A DNA stretch of 64,000 bases from Bacteroidales bacterium UBA1410 (GTDB lineage: Bacteria > Bacteroidota > Bacteroidia > Bacteroidales > Dysgonomonadaceae): assembly GCA_002305015.1 (NCBI GenBank), contig DBPW01000033.1:164239-228238 (forward strand). Reading direction: 5' to 3'. A program made the translations under genes and the position numbers. This document shows, in pieces, positions 53,368-61,395 of this stretch (its first letter is position 1; every line of letters starts with the position of its first letter). The notes beneath the pieces are model-generated. The model was given only the letters and a program-made list of their open reading frames with translations. It was not told where the DNA came from and ran no database searches.

Positions 53368-56040
53368 TTAATATTCGTCTTTTGAACTGTTTAATTTCAA
53401 CAGTTTCATCAACTCGACCATAACAATAGGGACTAACGAGAGCAGCAATACATAAGTCCAATGCGTTCCGTCCATGGGAACGGTGCCAAAAATATTCATG
53501 ACGGGCGGAATCAGAAGAATTAAAGCCATAAATGCTGCCGAAACAACAATGGCACCTATCAACGGTCTGTTGAGCAACGGACTGATTTTGAAACAGGAAA
53601 TTTTGTTGGAATGCAGATTCCGAACATGAATCAACTGGGCAAATCCGAGTACGGCAAAAGCCATGGTTTGTCCTAAAGGCTGACCACCATCGTTAAATCC
53701 GATCAGATATGCAGCCAGCGAAATCAAGCCGATGGTTGTTCCCTGATAAATGATGCGCCAAACCATTCCCCGACCGAAAATTCCTTTTTGAGGATCTCGC
53801 GGTTTACGTCTCATAATATCTTTTTCGGCAGGATCCATACTCAATGCCAGCGCGGGAAGGCTATCCGTTACCAAATTAATCCAAAGAATAAGGATCGGCG
53901 TCAGCGGATTGCCAAGATTCAACAACGAGGCAATAAGGATGAGCAGGACCTCACCCACATTAGATGATAACAAATATTGAATGGCTTTGAGAATATTGTC
54001 ATAAATACGACGTCCTTCTTCGACGGCATTGACAATGGTAGCAAAATTATCGTCGGTAAGGATTATGTCCGCCACTTCCTTCGCCACCTCGGTTCCTGTT
54101 ACACCCATTGCAACACCTACATCTGCCTGTTTTAAAGCAGGGGCATCGTTTACCCCGTCACCCGTCATGGCAACAATATCGCCATAGGATTGCCATGCTT
54201 TCACGATTCGCACTTTGTGCACCGGAGCCACACGGGCATAAACCGAATACGATTTCACATTGCGATATAAATCGTTATCGGACATATTCTCCAAATCGGA
54301 ACCTGTGACCGTTTGATCGCCTTCCCGATAAATTCCGATCTCTTTAGCAATGGCAAGAGCCGTAATCTTATGATCCCCGGTAATCATTACCGGACGTATA
54401 CCGGCTATTTTGCATTTGCTCACCGCTTCTTTCACTTCGGGGCGGGGAGGATCGATCATGCCGATCAACCCTACAAAAACCAACGCATTCTCGACGGTTT
54501 CGACCGTCACTTTATCGGGAAGTTTGTCAATATCTTTATACGCAACAGCAAGAACACGCAAAGCATCTTGCGCCATACTCTCATTTTGTCTCCTGATTGC
54601 TTCGATATCTTCTTGGGTAATCGGACGAACCTTGCCATGAACACGAATGCAAGAGGTAACACTCAAGACTTCATCAACCCCTCCTTTCACATTAACACGC
54701 AGTTGCCCGTTTTCCAATTTGTTGATGGTGGCCATGCGTTTGCGTTCAGAATCGAAAGGAACCTCGCCGACCCGGGGATGTTTTTTCTCTTCCTCATTCT
54801 TATTCATACCGAAATTCAACGCAATGTCAACAATAGCCGTTTCGGTGGGATCACCCGAGTTTTCATGACTTCCGTCGGGAAACATTCTCAGATGAGCGTC
54901 GGTACACAATAATGCCGATTGCAACAGCATTTTCCCATCCGAACCCAAACGTTCGAATGTGGCAGCATCCCGAAAATCGATTTCGTTCGCAGTGGTCCAT
55001 CCTTTTACTATAGTCATCTTATTTTGGGTAAGTGTCCCCGTTTTGTCGGAACAAATTACCGTAACACTTCCCAATGACTCAACCGAAGGCAGTTTGCGTA
55101 CAATGGCATGAAGTTTTACGAGACGCTGCACACCGATGGAAAGTACCAGCGTCGAAACAATCTGCAACCCTTCAGGAATGGCGGCAACAGCAAGGCTCAC
55201 TGCCATCATAAACATTTCAAGCCAATTGTTGCCGTACAGCAGTCCTACAATAAAAATGACCAAACAGATGACAAGAGCAACATAACCCAATGTTTTTCCC
55301 AGCTGTTCCAACCGTTTACTCATTGGCGTTTCGGTTCTCTCGGCATGCTGAAGCATATGTGCAATTTTGCCTACTTCGGTATGCATACCTGTTGCCACAA
55401 CTATACCTTTACCCCGACCGTAAGTCACCACGCACGTCGAGAACGCCATATTCTTACGATCGCCCAACGGCACGTCTTCCGCATTCAACGTTTCGGCATT
55501 TTTCTCCACCGGAACAGATTCGCCGGTCAGAGCCGATTCCTGAATTTTCAGGTTCACCGCTTCTATGAGTCGCATATCGGCAGGAACAATATCTCCTGTA
55601 TCCAATACAACAATGTCACCGGGAACAATCTCCGTAGAAGAAATTTCAACAATTTGTCCCTCGCGCAGCACTTTAGAATGCGGCGCACTCATCTTTTTCA
55701 GTGCTTCTAAGGAAGATTGCGCTTTTTTCTCTTCAACCATTCCGATAAGGGCATTAACCACCAAAATGGCAAGAATAACTATCGTATCTAAAAAACCCTC
55801 TCCGTTTTGCAGACCCATTATTCCCGAAATAACGGCAGCGACGAAAAGGATCATCACCATCGATCCTTTAAACTGATCGAAAAAGATTTGTAAAGTTGAT
55901 TTTTGTTTTTCGGATTGAAGCCGATTCGGTCCATAGGTTTCGAGACGCTTTTTTGCTTCAGCAGCCGACAATCCCTTTTCGGCAGACACACCGAATTGTT
56001 GAAGTATCTCTTCAATATGTTGATTATAAAAATATTTCAT
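53368..56040 (-). CDS. P-type calcium-transporting ATPase (PMCA/SERCA type)
   Basis: The 890-residue inner-membrane pump has the cation-ATPase N domain (1-60), the actuator loop with LTGES (171-175), the phosphorylation site Asp332 (CSDKTGTLTQNK), the nucleotide domain with KGGVDEVL, the hinge MITGDHKITALAIA and MTGDGVNDAPALKQADVGVAMG, and ten membrane helices. TM6 has the calcium-type NLVTDSLPALALSMD. TM4 reads AAIPEGLQIV, where most Ca2+ pumps have PEGLP, so ion preference might be shifted. It exports Ca2+ (or Mn2+) from the cytoplasm. It is monocistronic and ends at a clear terminator. Confidence 0.94.
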   Translation of the reverse strand: MKYFYNQHIEEILQQFGVSAEKGLSAAEAKKRLETYGPNRLQSEKQKSTLQIFFDQFKGSMVMILFVAAVISGIMGLQNGEGFLDTIVILAILVVNALIGMVEEKKAQSSLEALKKMSAPHSKVLREGQIVEISSTEIVPGDIVVLDTGDIVPADMRLIEAVNLKIQESALTGESVPVEKNAETLNAEDVPLGDRKNMAFSTCVVTYGRGKGIVVATGMHTEVGKIAHMLQHAERTETPMSKRLEQLGKTLGYVALVICLVIFIVGLLYGNNWLEMFMMAVSLAVAAIPEGLQIVSTLVLSIGVQRLVKLHAIVRKLPSVESLGSVTVICSDKTGTLTQNKMTIVKGWTTANEIDFRDAATFERLGSDGKMLLQSALLCTDAHLRMFPDGSHENSGDPTETAIVDIALNFGMNKNEEEKKHPRVGEVPFDSERKRMATINKLENGQLRVNVKGGVDEVLSVTSCIRVHGKVRPITQEDIEAIRRQNESMAQDALRVLAVAYKDIDKLPDKVTVETVENALVFVGLIGMIDPPRPEVKEAVSKCKIAGIRPVMITGDHKITALAIAKEIGIYREGDQTVTGSDLENMSDNDLYRNVKSYSVYARVAPVHKVRIVKAWQSYGDIVAMTGDGVNDAPALKQADVGVAMGVTGTEVAKEVADIILTDDNFATIVNAVEEGRRIYDNILKAIQYLLSSNVGEVLLILIASLLNLGNPLTPILILWINLVTDSLPALALSMDPAEKDIMRRKPRDPQKGIFGRGMVWRIIYQGTTIGLISLAAYLIGFNDGGQPLGQTMAFAVLGFAQLIHVRNLHSNKISCFKISPLLNRPLIGAIVVSAAFMALILLIPPVMNIFGTVPMDGTHWTYVLLLSLVPIVMVELMKLLKLNSSKDEY

Positions 56041-56376
56041 TTGAAATCGTATTTTAAATTGTTTAAAAAAAACAGAATAAAAAGGTATTTTTTAAGGCGT
56101 ACAAAAAACATCCAAGGTTTTAAACGATACCCGGATCCACACCAGCCATCCATAATTGCTTACTCACTAACAACCTTATCTTTTTAGCAAATTCTACGTA
56201 CAAATATTGAATAAATACCGGTTTTATCATGAATACTCATTCCTCTAAGCACAATCTGCATATACCCTATTCGATGTGCAGAAGTGTTGTTCATTATTTA
56301 ATTCGCCAAAAGTACAAAAAATCCATATAATTTAGAAAGTATTCCGGCAAAAGGCTATATCATAGTACCTATAGTT

Positions 56377-56406
56377 TTCAACATACGAAAAACAACTTAT
56401 GTTGAA
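56377..56406. promoter_or_regulatory. Inverted repeat upstream of the EF-G paralogue gene (distal)
   Basis: TTCAACATA (56377-56385) and TATGTTGAA (56398-56406) are perfect 9-bp arms with a 12-bp spacer, about 130 bp upstream of the predicted transcription start. Confidence 0.5.
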
Positions 56407-56434
56407 TCACTTCGAATAGAATCAATCTTATATT

Positions 56435-56452
56435 TTATGTTATAAAACATAA
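56435..56452. promoter_or_regulatory. CRP-like palindrome upstream of the EF-G paralogue gene (proximal)
   Basis: TTATGTT (56435-56441) and AACATAA (56446-56452) are perfect 7-bp arms around ATAA, centred about 80 bp upstream of the predicted start. The position and shape suit class-I activation by a CRP-family protein such as the Bacteroides carbon regulator Cur. Confidence 0.55.
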
Positions 56453-56510
56453 TTCTTTAACATTATTGTATATTTCATGAATTGCTCGGTTTTTTTTAAC
56501 TTGCGGGCGT

Positions 56511-56518
56511 TATTTTTG
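56511..56518 (+). promoter_or_regulatory. -7 element of the EF-G paralogue gene
   Basis: TATTTTTG fits TAnnTTTG. The -33 region lacks TTTG at the right distance, which fits an activator-dependent promoter. Confidence 0.55.
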
Positions 56519-56522
56519 TGAT

Positions 56523-56560
56523 ACGACTTTGCTTTATGCAAGATGCAAAGTCGTTTTAAT
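56523..56560 (+). terminator. Leader hairpin with T-rich tail before the EF-G paralogue gene
   Basis: ACGACTTTGC (56523-56532) and GCAAAGTCGT (56545-56554) pair over 10 perfect bp, followed by TTTTAATTTTG. It begins almost exactly at the predicted transcript start, so it is either an attenuator or a 5' stabilising stem. Confidence 0.6.
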
Positions 56561-56597
56561 TTTGTAACTCCAAACAATTTTAATAAACATTCAAATC

Positions 56598-58754
56598 ATG
56601 AAAGTATATCAAACGAAAGACATTAAAAATATTGCTATCATAGGCAATTCGGGATCGGGAAAGACCACCCTCGCAGAAGCTATGCTTTTCGAGAGTGGTC
56701 TTATAAAACGACGCGGTACGGTTGAAAACGGAAATACCGTGAGTGATTATTTCCCTGTTGAAAAAGAATACGGCTATTCGGTTTTCCCTACCGTGTTTTC
56801 TATTGAGTGGAAAGACAAAATGATGAATTTCATTGACTGCCCGGGATCAGACGATTTCATTGGCGGAGTCATCACTTCGCTCAACGTAACCGACACAGCA
56901 TTGATGGTTATTCACGCCGCCAACGGAATTGAAGTAGGAACCATAAACCAATTTCACTATACAGAAGACATAAACAAACCGGTTGTTTTTGTTATAAATC
57001 AAATGGATAACGAAAAAGCCGACTATGACAATACCCTCGCCGGCATGAAAGAAATGTGGGGAAACAAGGTAGTTCCCATTCAATACCCTATCGGTAACGG
57101 AAACGCGTTTGAAGGTATAGTTGATGTATTAAAACAAAAAATGTACAAATGGAAACCCGATGCCACAGCTCCCGATGTAATGGATATTCCGGACAGTGAA
57201 AAAGCCAAAGCTGACGAATTATATAAAGCACTGTTGGAAGCAGCCGCCGAGAACGATGAAGGGTTGATGGAAAAATATTTCGAGCAGGGAACACTATCGG
57301 AAGAAGAGATGAGGGAAGGAATCCAAAAAGGGTTGATCGATCGTAGCGTTTTCCCCGTATTTTGCGTTTCGTCTTTAAAAAACCGGGGTGTACACCGGGT
57401 GATGAATTTTCTGAGTGCCGTAGCACCATCACCGGATCAGATGCCCGCGCCGAAAAATACCGAAGGCAAGGAGGTAAAACCCGACCCCAATGCTCCTGTC
57501 AGTCTTTTCGTTTTTAAAACTACTGTTGAACCCCATATCGGAGAGATTTCCTACTTCAAAGTCATGTCAGGAACCGTAAGAGAAGGTGATGACCTGACCA
57601 ACGCCAATAGAGGCTCCAAAGAACGTTTGGCTCAAATTTTTTCGGTAGCCGGACAAATCCGCACCAAAGTTGAAGAAATGCAGGCGGGCAACATCGGTGC
57701 AGCTGTAAAATTAAAAGACGTACGCACCGGTGATACCCTAAATGGCAAAGGTGCCGACAACCGATTCGATTTCATTAAATATCCCGAACCCCGCTATCGT
57801 AGAGCCATTAAACCAATAAACGAAGCCAACGCCGAAAAACTAAACGAAGCACTCACCCGAATGCACGAGGAAGATCCCACGTGGATCTCGGAAATATCGA
57901 AAGAATTGAAGCAAACCATTGTTTCGGGACAGGGCGAATTTCACCTGAAAACGCTCAAATGGAGATTAGAAAATAACGATAAAATCGAAGTGGAATTTCT
58001 TGAACCGAAAATCCCTTATCGTGAAACGATAACCAAAGCAGCTCGCGCCGACTACCGTCACAAAAAGCAATCGGGAGGAGCCGGACAGTTTGGTGAAGTC
58101 CACCTTATCGTAGAACCTTATACAGAAGGTATGCCTATGCCGGAAGTATATAAATTCAACGGACAAGAATACAAAGTTCAAACACGCGATGTTCAGGAAA
58201 TAAAGCTTGAATGGGGAGGTAAATTGGTTTTCGTAAACAGTATTGTGGGAGGATCCATCGATGCCCGCTTCATGCCCGCTATTTTGAAAGGAATTATGAG
58301 TCGCATGGAACAAGGACCTTTAACAGGATCGTATGCGCGTGATGTTCGCGTTATTGTATATGACGGCAAGATGCACCCTGTCGATTCCAACGAAATCTCT
58401 TTCATGCTTGCCGGCCGTAATGCCTTCAGCATGGCATTCAAAAACGCAGGGCCCAAAATTCTCGAACCCATCTATGATGTCACTGTTTCCGTACCATCAG
58501 AATACATGGGAGATGTAATAAGTGATCTGCAAACACGACGGGCTATGATTATGGGCATGGAAAGTGATAAGCATTTCGAGAGAATCAAAGCCAAAGTTCC
58601 ACTAAAAGAAATGAGTTCGTATTCTACTTCTCTAAGTTCGCTTACCGGTGGACGCGCTTCCTTTACCATGAAGTTCTCCAGTTACGAACTTGTGCCTCCT
58701 GATATTCAGGAGAAATTGCTGAAAGAATACGAAGCAGGCGAAAAAGAAGAGTAA
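56598..58754 (+). CDS. fusA2: Elongation factor G paralogue lacking the catalytic histidine (EF-G2 type)
   Basis: The 718-residue protein has all five EF-G domains. In the G domain, G1 GNSGSGKTT (16-24) is intact, switch I reads EYGYSV instead of ERGITI, G3 reads DCPGSDDF (80-87) with Ser84 in place of the catalytic His, and G4 is NQMD (134-137). Domain IV (GGAGQFGEVHL, MPAILKGIMSRMEQGPL) and domain V are present. In Bacteroides thetaiotaomicron an EF-G paralogue of this kind is reported to support translation without GTP hydrolysis during carbon limitation and gut colonisation, under the regulator Cur. The start codon follows about 75 nt of leader with a hairpin. A GC-rich hairpin follows the gene. 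Confidence 0.9.
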   Translation: MKVYQTKDIKNIAIIGNSGSGKTTLAEAMLFESGLIKRRGTVENGNTVSDYFPVEKEYGYSVFPTVFSIEWKDKMMNFIDCPGSDDFIGGVITSLNVTDTALMVIHAANGIEVGTINQFHYTEDINKPVVFVINQMDNEKADYDNTLAGMKEMWGNKVVPIQYPIGNGNAFEGIVDVLKQKMYKWKPDATAPDVMDIPDSEKAKADELYKALLEAAAENDEGLMEKYFEQGTLSEEEMREGIQKGLIDRSVFPVFCVSSLKNRGVHRVMNFLSAVAPSPDQMPAPKNTEGKEVKPDPNAPVSLFVFKTTVEPHIGEISYFKVMSGTVREGDDLTNANRGSKERLAQIFSVAGQIRTKVEEMQAGNIGAAVKLKDVRTGDTLNGKGADNRFDFIKYPEPRYRRAIKPINEANAEKLNEALTRMHEEDPTWISEISKELKQTIVSGQGEFHLKTLKWRLENNDKIEVEFLEPKIPYRETITKAARADYRHKKQSGGAGQFGEVHLIVEPYTEGMPMPEVYKFNGQEYKVQTRDVQEIKLEWGGKLVFVNSIVGGSIDARFMPAILKGIMSRMEQGPLTGSYARDVRVIVYDGKMHPVDSNEISFMLAGRNAFSMAFKNAGPKILEPIYDVTVSVPSEYMGDVISDLQTRRAMIMGMESDKHFERIKAKVPLKEMSSYSTSLSSLTGGRASFTMKFSSYELVPPDIQEKLLKEYEAGEKEE

Positions 58755-58789
58755 CTATTTTCCAACAATCCTAGGGAAGCATTGCATTT

Positions 58790-58822
58790 CCCCAACCGAG
58801 CAACCTTTTTGCCCGGTTGGGG
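58790..58822 (+). terminator. Hairpin after the EF-G paralogue gene
   Basis: CCCCAACCG (58790-58798) and CGGTTGGGG (58814-58822) pair over 9 bp, extended by GC/GC after an A-C mismatch, around a 9-nt loop. The tail is A-rich rather than T-rich, so its strength on this strand is uncertain. Confidence 0.55.
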
Positions 58823-58907
58823 AATAAATAAAAAGCCTTTGTGGTACTCTACAAAAAAATACTGTAAACCTAACTTTAACTACACCCCCAATAAAAACCG
58901 GTCGAAA

Positions 58908-59600
58908 ATGAAGAGAATGTACGATATCCTGTTTTTCCTTGCGCTTACACTCCCCACCTATGCGCAACACTATGAAGGTGTCTTCAAAGAAGGTAACGAT
59001 ATCCTTAAATTTGAGAATGGAGAGGTATATTTTGACATGGATGAAATGGGAAACATGATAACCAACAAAGTGGGCAAAGGCAGCTATGAAATTATGGGCG
59101 ATTATTTGTTGGTAACAACAGGAGAATATTCCGGTGAAAAATCGACTGTACAACCGCTTCCGGGATCAAAAAAAGACTCTTTAGGAATCAAGGTAACAGA
59201 CAACCGAAATTTTTCGTTATCGGGAATTTTGGTTGAGCTAGTGAATTCATCGGGAAAAACACTTCAAGGAGGCGTAACCAACAACGAGGGAAAAATTCTT
59301 TTCAAAAAGAATCCGAAAGCTCAAAAGATAAAAGTATCGGATATGGTATACGATGATATTTCATTCCCTTATGATCCGACAAGCGATTTTCTCGTTAAAT
59401 TGGTAAAGAACAACATCATTGAAAACAGAACTGTTGCTTTCAGATTGAAAAAAGTGGACGATGAAACCCTCTCCGTCTTGCTTTTGTCAAGCAATTTCGA
59501 ACCCGGGAAAAACCAACTGAAAGCATTGGAAAAACTGGATAAAAAAGCCCGCAAAAGCAATTACATCGACAAACGGATGAAGAAAGAATCAACCGAGTAG
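58908..59600 (+). CDS. Secreted protein with carboxypeptidase-regulatory-like domain, unknown function
   Basis: The product of about 230 residues starts at the ATG at 58908 (MKRMYDILFFLALTLPTYAQ), giving a clean signal peptide. The frame is open upstream to 58782, but that part overlaps the terminator region. The mature protein has a small beta domain (HYEGVFKEGNDILKFENGEVYF) and then an Ig-like carboxypeptidase-regulatory domain at about 85-165 (NFSLSGILVELVNSSGKTLQGG). The C-terminal part (FRLKKVDDETLSVLLLSSN) is helical and Lys-rich. No enzyme motif is visible. It converges with the YqeY gene and the two overlap by 12 bp. Confidence 0.75.
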   Translation: MKRMYDILFFLALTLPTYAQHYEGVFKEGNDILKFENGEVYFDMDEMGNMITNKVGKGSYEIMGDYLLVTTGEYSGEKSTVQPLPGSKKDSLGIKVTDNRNFSLSGILVELVNSSGKTLQGGVTNNEGKILFKKNPKAQKIKVSDMVYDDISFPYDPTSDFLVKLVKNNIIENRTVAFRLKKVDDETLSVLLLSSNFEPGKNQLKALEKLDKKARKSNYIDKRMKKESTE

Positions 59601-60038
59601 TTTCTTCACCGTTTCGGAGATCAAGCGTCCCTCGGCTTTTCCTGCAAGCTGTTTGGTGGCAACGCCCATCACTTTACCCATATCTTTCATGGAAGTCGCC
59701 CCAACAGCGGCAATAATTTTTTTCACTGCTTCCTCCAATTCCTCGGGAGACATCTGTCGGGGCAAAAATTCCTGAATAACGTTTAATTGAGCCAGTTCGG
59801 TTTCGGCCAAATCGGAACGATTTTGCGACAAATAAATATCGGCGCTATCTTTTCGTTGTTTTGCCATTTTCTGCAAAATAGCCAAGGCGGTTTCATCCGA
59901 AAGTTCATTGTTGGCACCTTTGGCTGTTTTTGCTTCCAAAAATTCTTTTTTAATTCCTCGCAACGCTTCCAATCTTACTTTATCTTTTGCCAGCATTGCT
60001 TTTTTTATTTCTTCATTAATTGTTTCAAATAGATTCAT
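59589..60038 (-). CDS. yqeY: GatB/YqeY domain protein
   Basis: The 149-residue helical protein matches the GatB/YqeY C-terminal-like family: LFETINEEIKKAMLAKDKVRLEALRGIKKEFLEAKTAKG, LQKMAKQRKDSADIYL, NVIQEFLPRQMSPEEL and MKDMGKVMGVATKQLAGKAEGRLISE. The related domain in GatB helps bind tRNA during amidation; the stand-alone form has no settled function. It lies 28 bp after the ftsZ stop, in the same direction, an order often seen in Bacteroidota, and overlaps the convergent secreted-protein gene by 12 bp. Confidence 0.92.
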   Translation of the reverse strand: MNLFETINEEIKKAMLAKDKVRLEALRGIKKEFLEAKTAKGANNELSDETALAILQKMAKQRKDSADIYLSQNRSDLAETELAQLNVIQEFLPRQMSPEELEEAVKKIIAAVGATSMKDMGKVMGVATKQLAGKAEGRLISETVKKLLG

Positions 60039-60066
60039 AACTCAACTAGTATAAAAAATTCTTTTT

Positions 60067-61359
60067 TTAATCGAACAACGAAGATGATGGCGTTTGAGGC
60101 TCGTTTCGAAATGCACGAGGATTAAAATCCACATCGCGTTTGAAAACTGCTGTCCTTTCCATTGCTTCCAAAATTTTATCATCATCCAATTCTTCTGTCG
60201 TCAGCACAATCGGCTCAATCCGATAGTTGGTAGTCAAAAGATCTTTTAGCCCTTTTTTCCCGTAGTATTTCTCAATCAGTTGTCTATCCTCTTCTTCCTG
60301 TTCTTTTTGTGCATCTTCGCGTATCTTACGCTCCAATTCCTCAGCCTGAGATTCTACTAATCGGTGCTCTTCAATGCCGGGCACGCTTGTAATTGAAAAA
60401 CCGGTAGCCAGTAATGTTATCTTCACCTCATCGGTAAGATCATCTTCCAAAGCGGCACCCCAAATTACCTCTATTTCACGGCTAAACTTCGACATGAACT
60501 CGTGCAACGCATTCATTTCTTCCATCATTAATGGGTTTTTTTCGCCAAAGGAAAGATTGATGAGTATTTTTTTCGCACTAAACACATCATTGTTATTGAG
60601 CAAGGGCGAATGAAGAGCATCACGAATGGCCTCTTCGACTCTGTTTTTCCCTTTTCCTACGCCTCTACTCATAATGGCAACGCCACCATCTTTCAATGTT
60701 GTGTATACATCGGCGAAGTCGAGATTTACATAGCCGTGAACGGTGATGATTTCGGCAATGCTTTTTGCTGCGATCGTCAATGTATCATCGGCCTTAGCAA
60801 AAGCATTCATCATCGTTAAATCGTGATAAATATCACGTAATCGCTCGTTGTTGATCACGAGAAGTGCATCCACATTGGCAGCAATTTCTTCTACTCCTTT
60901 TAATGCCTGGATAATCTTTTTTGGGCCTTCAAAAACAAAAGGGATGGTCACGATTCCAACCGTTAAGATGCCCATATCTTTAGCAACTTTAGCCACAACG
61001 GGAGCTGCACCTGTTCCTGTTCCTCCACCCATACCGGCTGTGATAAACGCCATACGCGTGCCGTCACTCAACAAATCACGTATTGCATCGATACTTTCCT
61101 CGGCAGCACTGCGGGCAATATCGGGTCTGTTTCCGGCACCCAGCCCACCGGTTGTATGTTCTCCCAACTGAATTTTCACGGGTACAGGCGATTCCATCAA
61201 TGCCTGATTGTCGGTATTGCATAGAGCGAAAGAAACATTGTGTATTCCTTCAAGAAACATATGGTTGACGGCATTGCCACCACCCCCTCCCACTCCGATT
61301 ACCTTAATAATCGCTTCCGTGCGGCTTTCTAACTGAAAATCCAATATCGTGTCATCCAT
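60067..61359 (-). CDS. ftsZ: Cell division protein FtsZ
   Basis: The 430-residue tubulin homologue has the GTP-binding signature GGGTGTGAAPV, the N-terminal GVGGGGGNAVNHM and the catalytic T7 loop LDFADVYTTLKDGG. A variable linker (EELERKIREDAQKEQEEEDRQ) follows residue 330. The extreme C-terminus is PQTPSSSLFD, lacking an obvious E. coli-type binding peptide, although the RAFRNEPQTPSSSLFD end may play that role. It polymerises at mid-cell to form the Z ring. It lies 36 bp downstream of ftsA. Confidence 0.97.
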   Translation of the reverse strand: MDDTILDFQLESRTEAIIKVIGVGGGGGNAVNHMFLEGIHNVSFALCNTDNQALMESPVPVKIQLGEHTTGGLGAGNRPDIARSAAEESIDAIRDLLSDGTRMAFITAGMGGGTGTGAAPVVAKVAKDMGILTVGIVTIPFVFEGPKKIIQALKGVEEIAANVDALLVINNERLRDIYHDLTMMNAFAKADDTLTIAAKSIAEIITVHGYVNLDFADVYTTLKDGGVAIMSRGVGKGKNRVEEAIRDALHSPLLNNNDVFSAKKILINLSFGEKNPLMMEEMNALHEFMSKFSREIEVIWGAALEDDLTDEVKITLLATGFSITSVPGIEEHRLVESQAEELERKIREDAQKEQEEEDRQLIEKYYGKKGLKDLLTTNYRIEPIVLTTEELDDDKILEAMERTAVFKRDVDFNPRAFRNEPQTPSSSLFD

Positions 61360-61395
61360 TACTTAATCCCTAAATGCTTGTTTATTCATTAATCC

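Larger units (their letters stand above)
56041..56597 (+). other. Regulatory intergenic region upstream of the EF-G paralogue gene
   Basis: These 557 bp carry no gene. They hold two inverted repeats built on TATGTT halves (56377-56406 and 56435-56452), a -7 element (56511-56518) and a leader hairpin (56523-56560), all described separately. The 56041-56370 part shows no clear structure and must contain the promoter of the divergent calcium ATPase gene, which I could not place. Confidence 0.6.
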
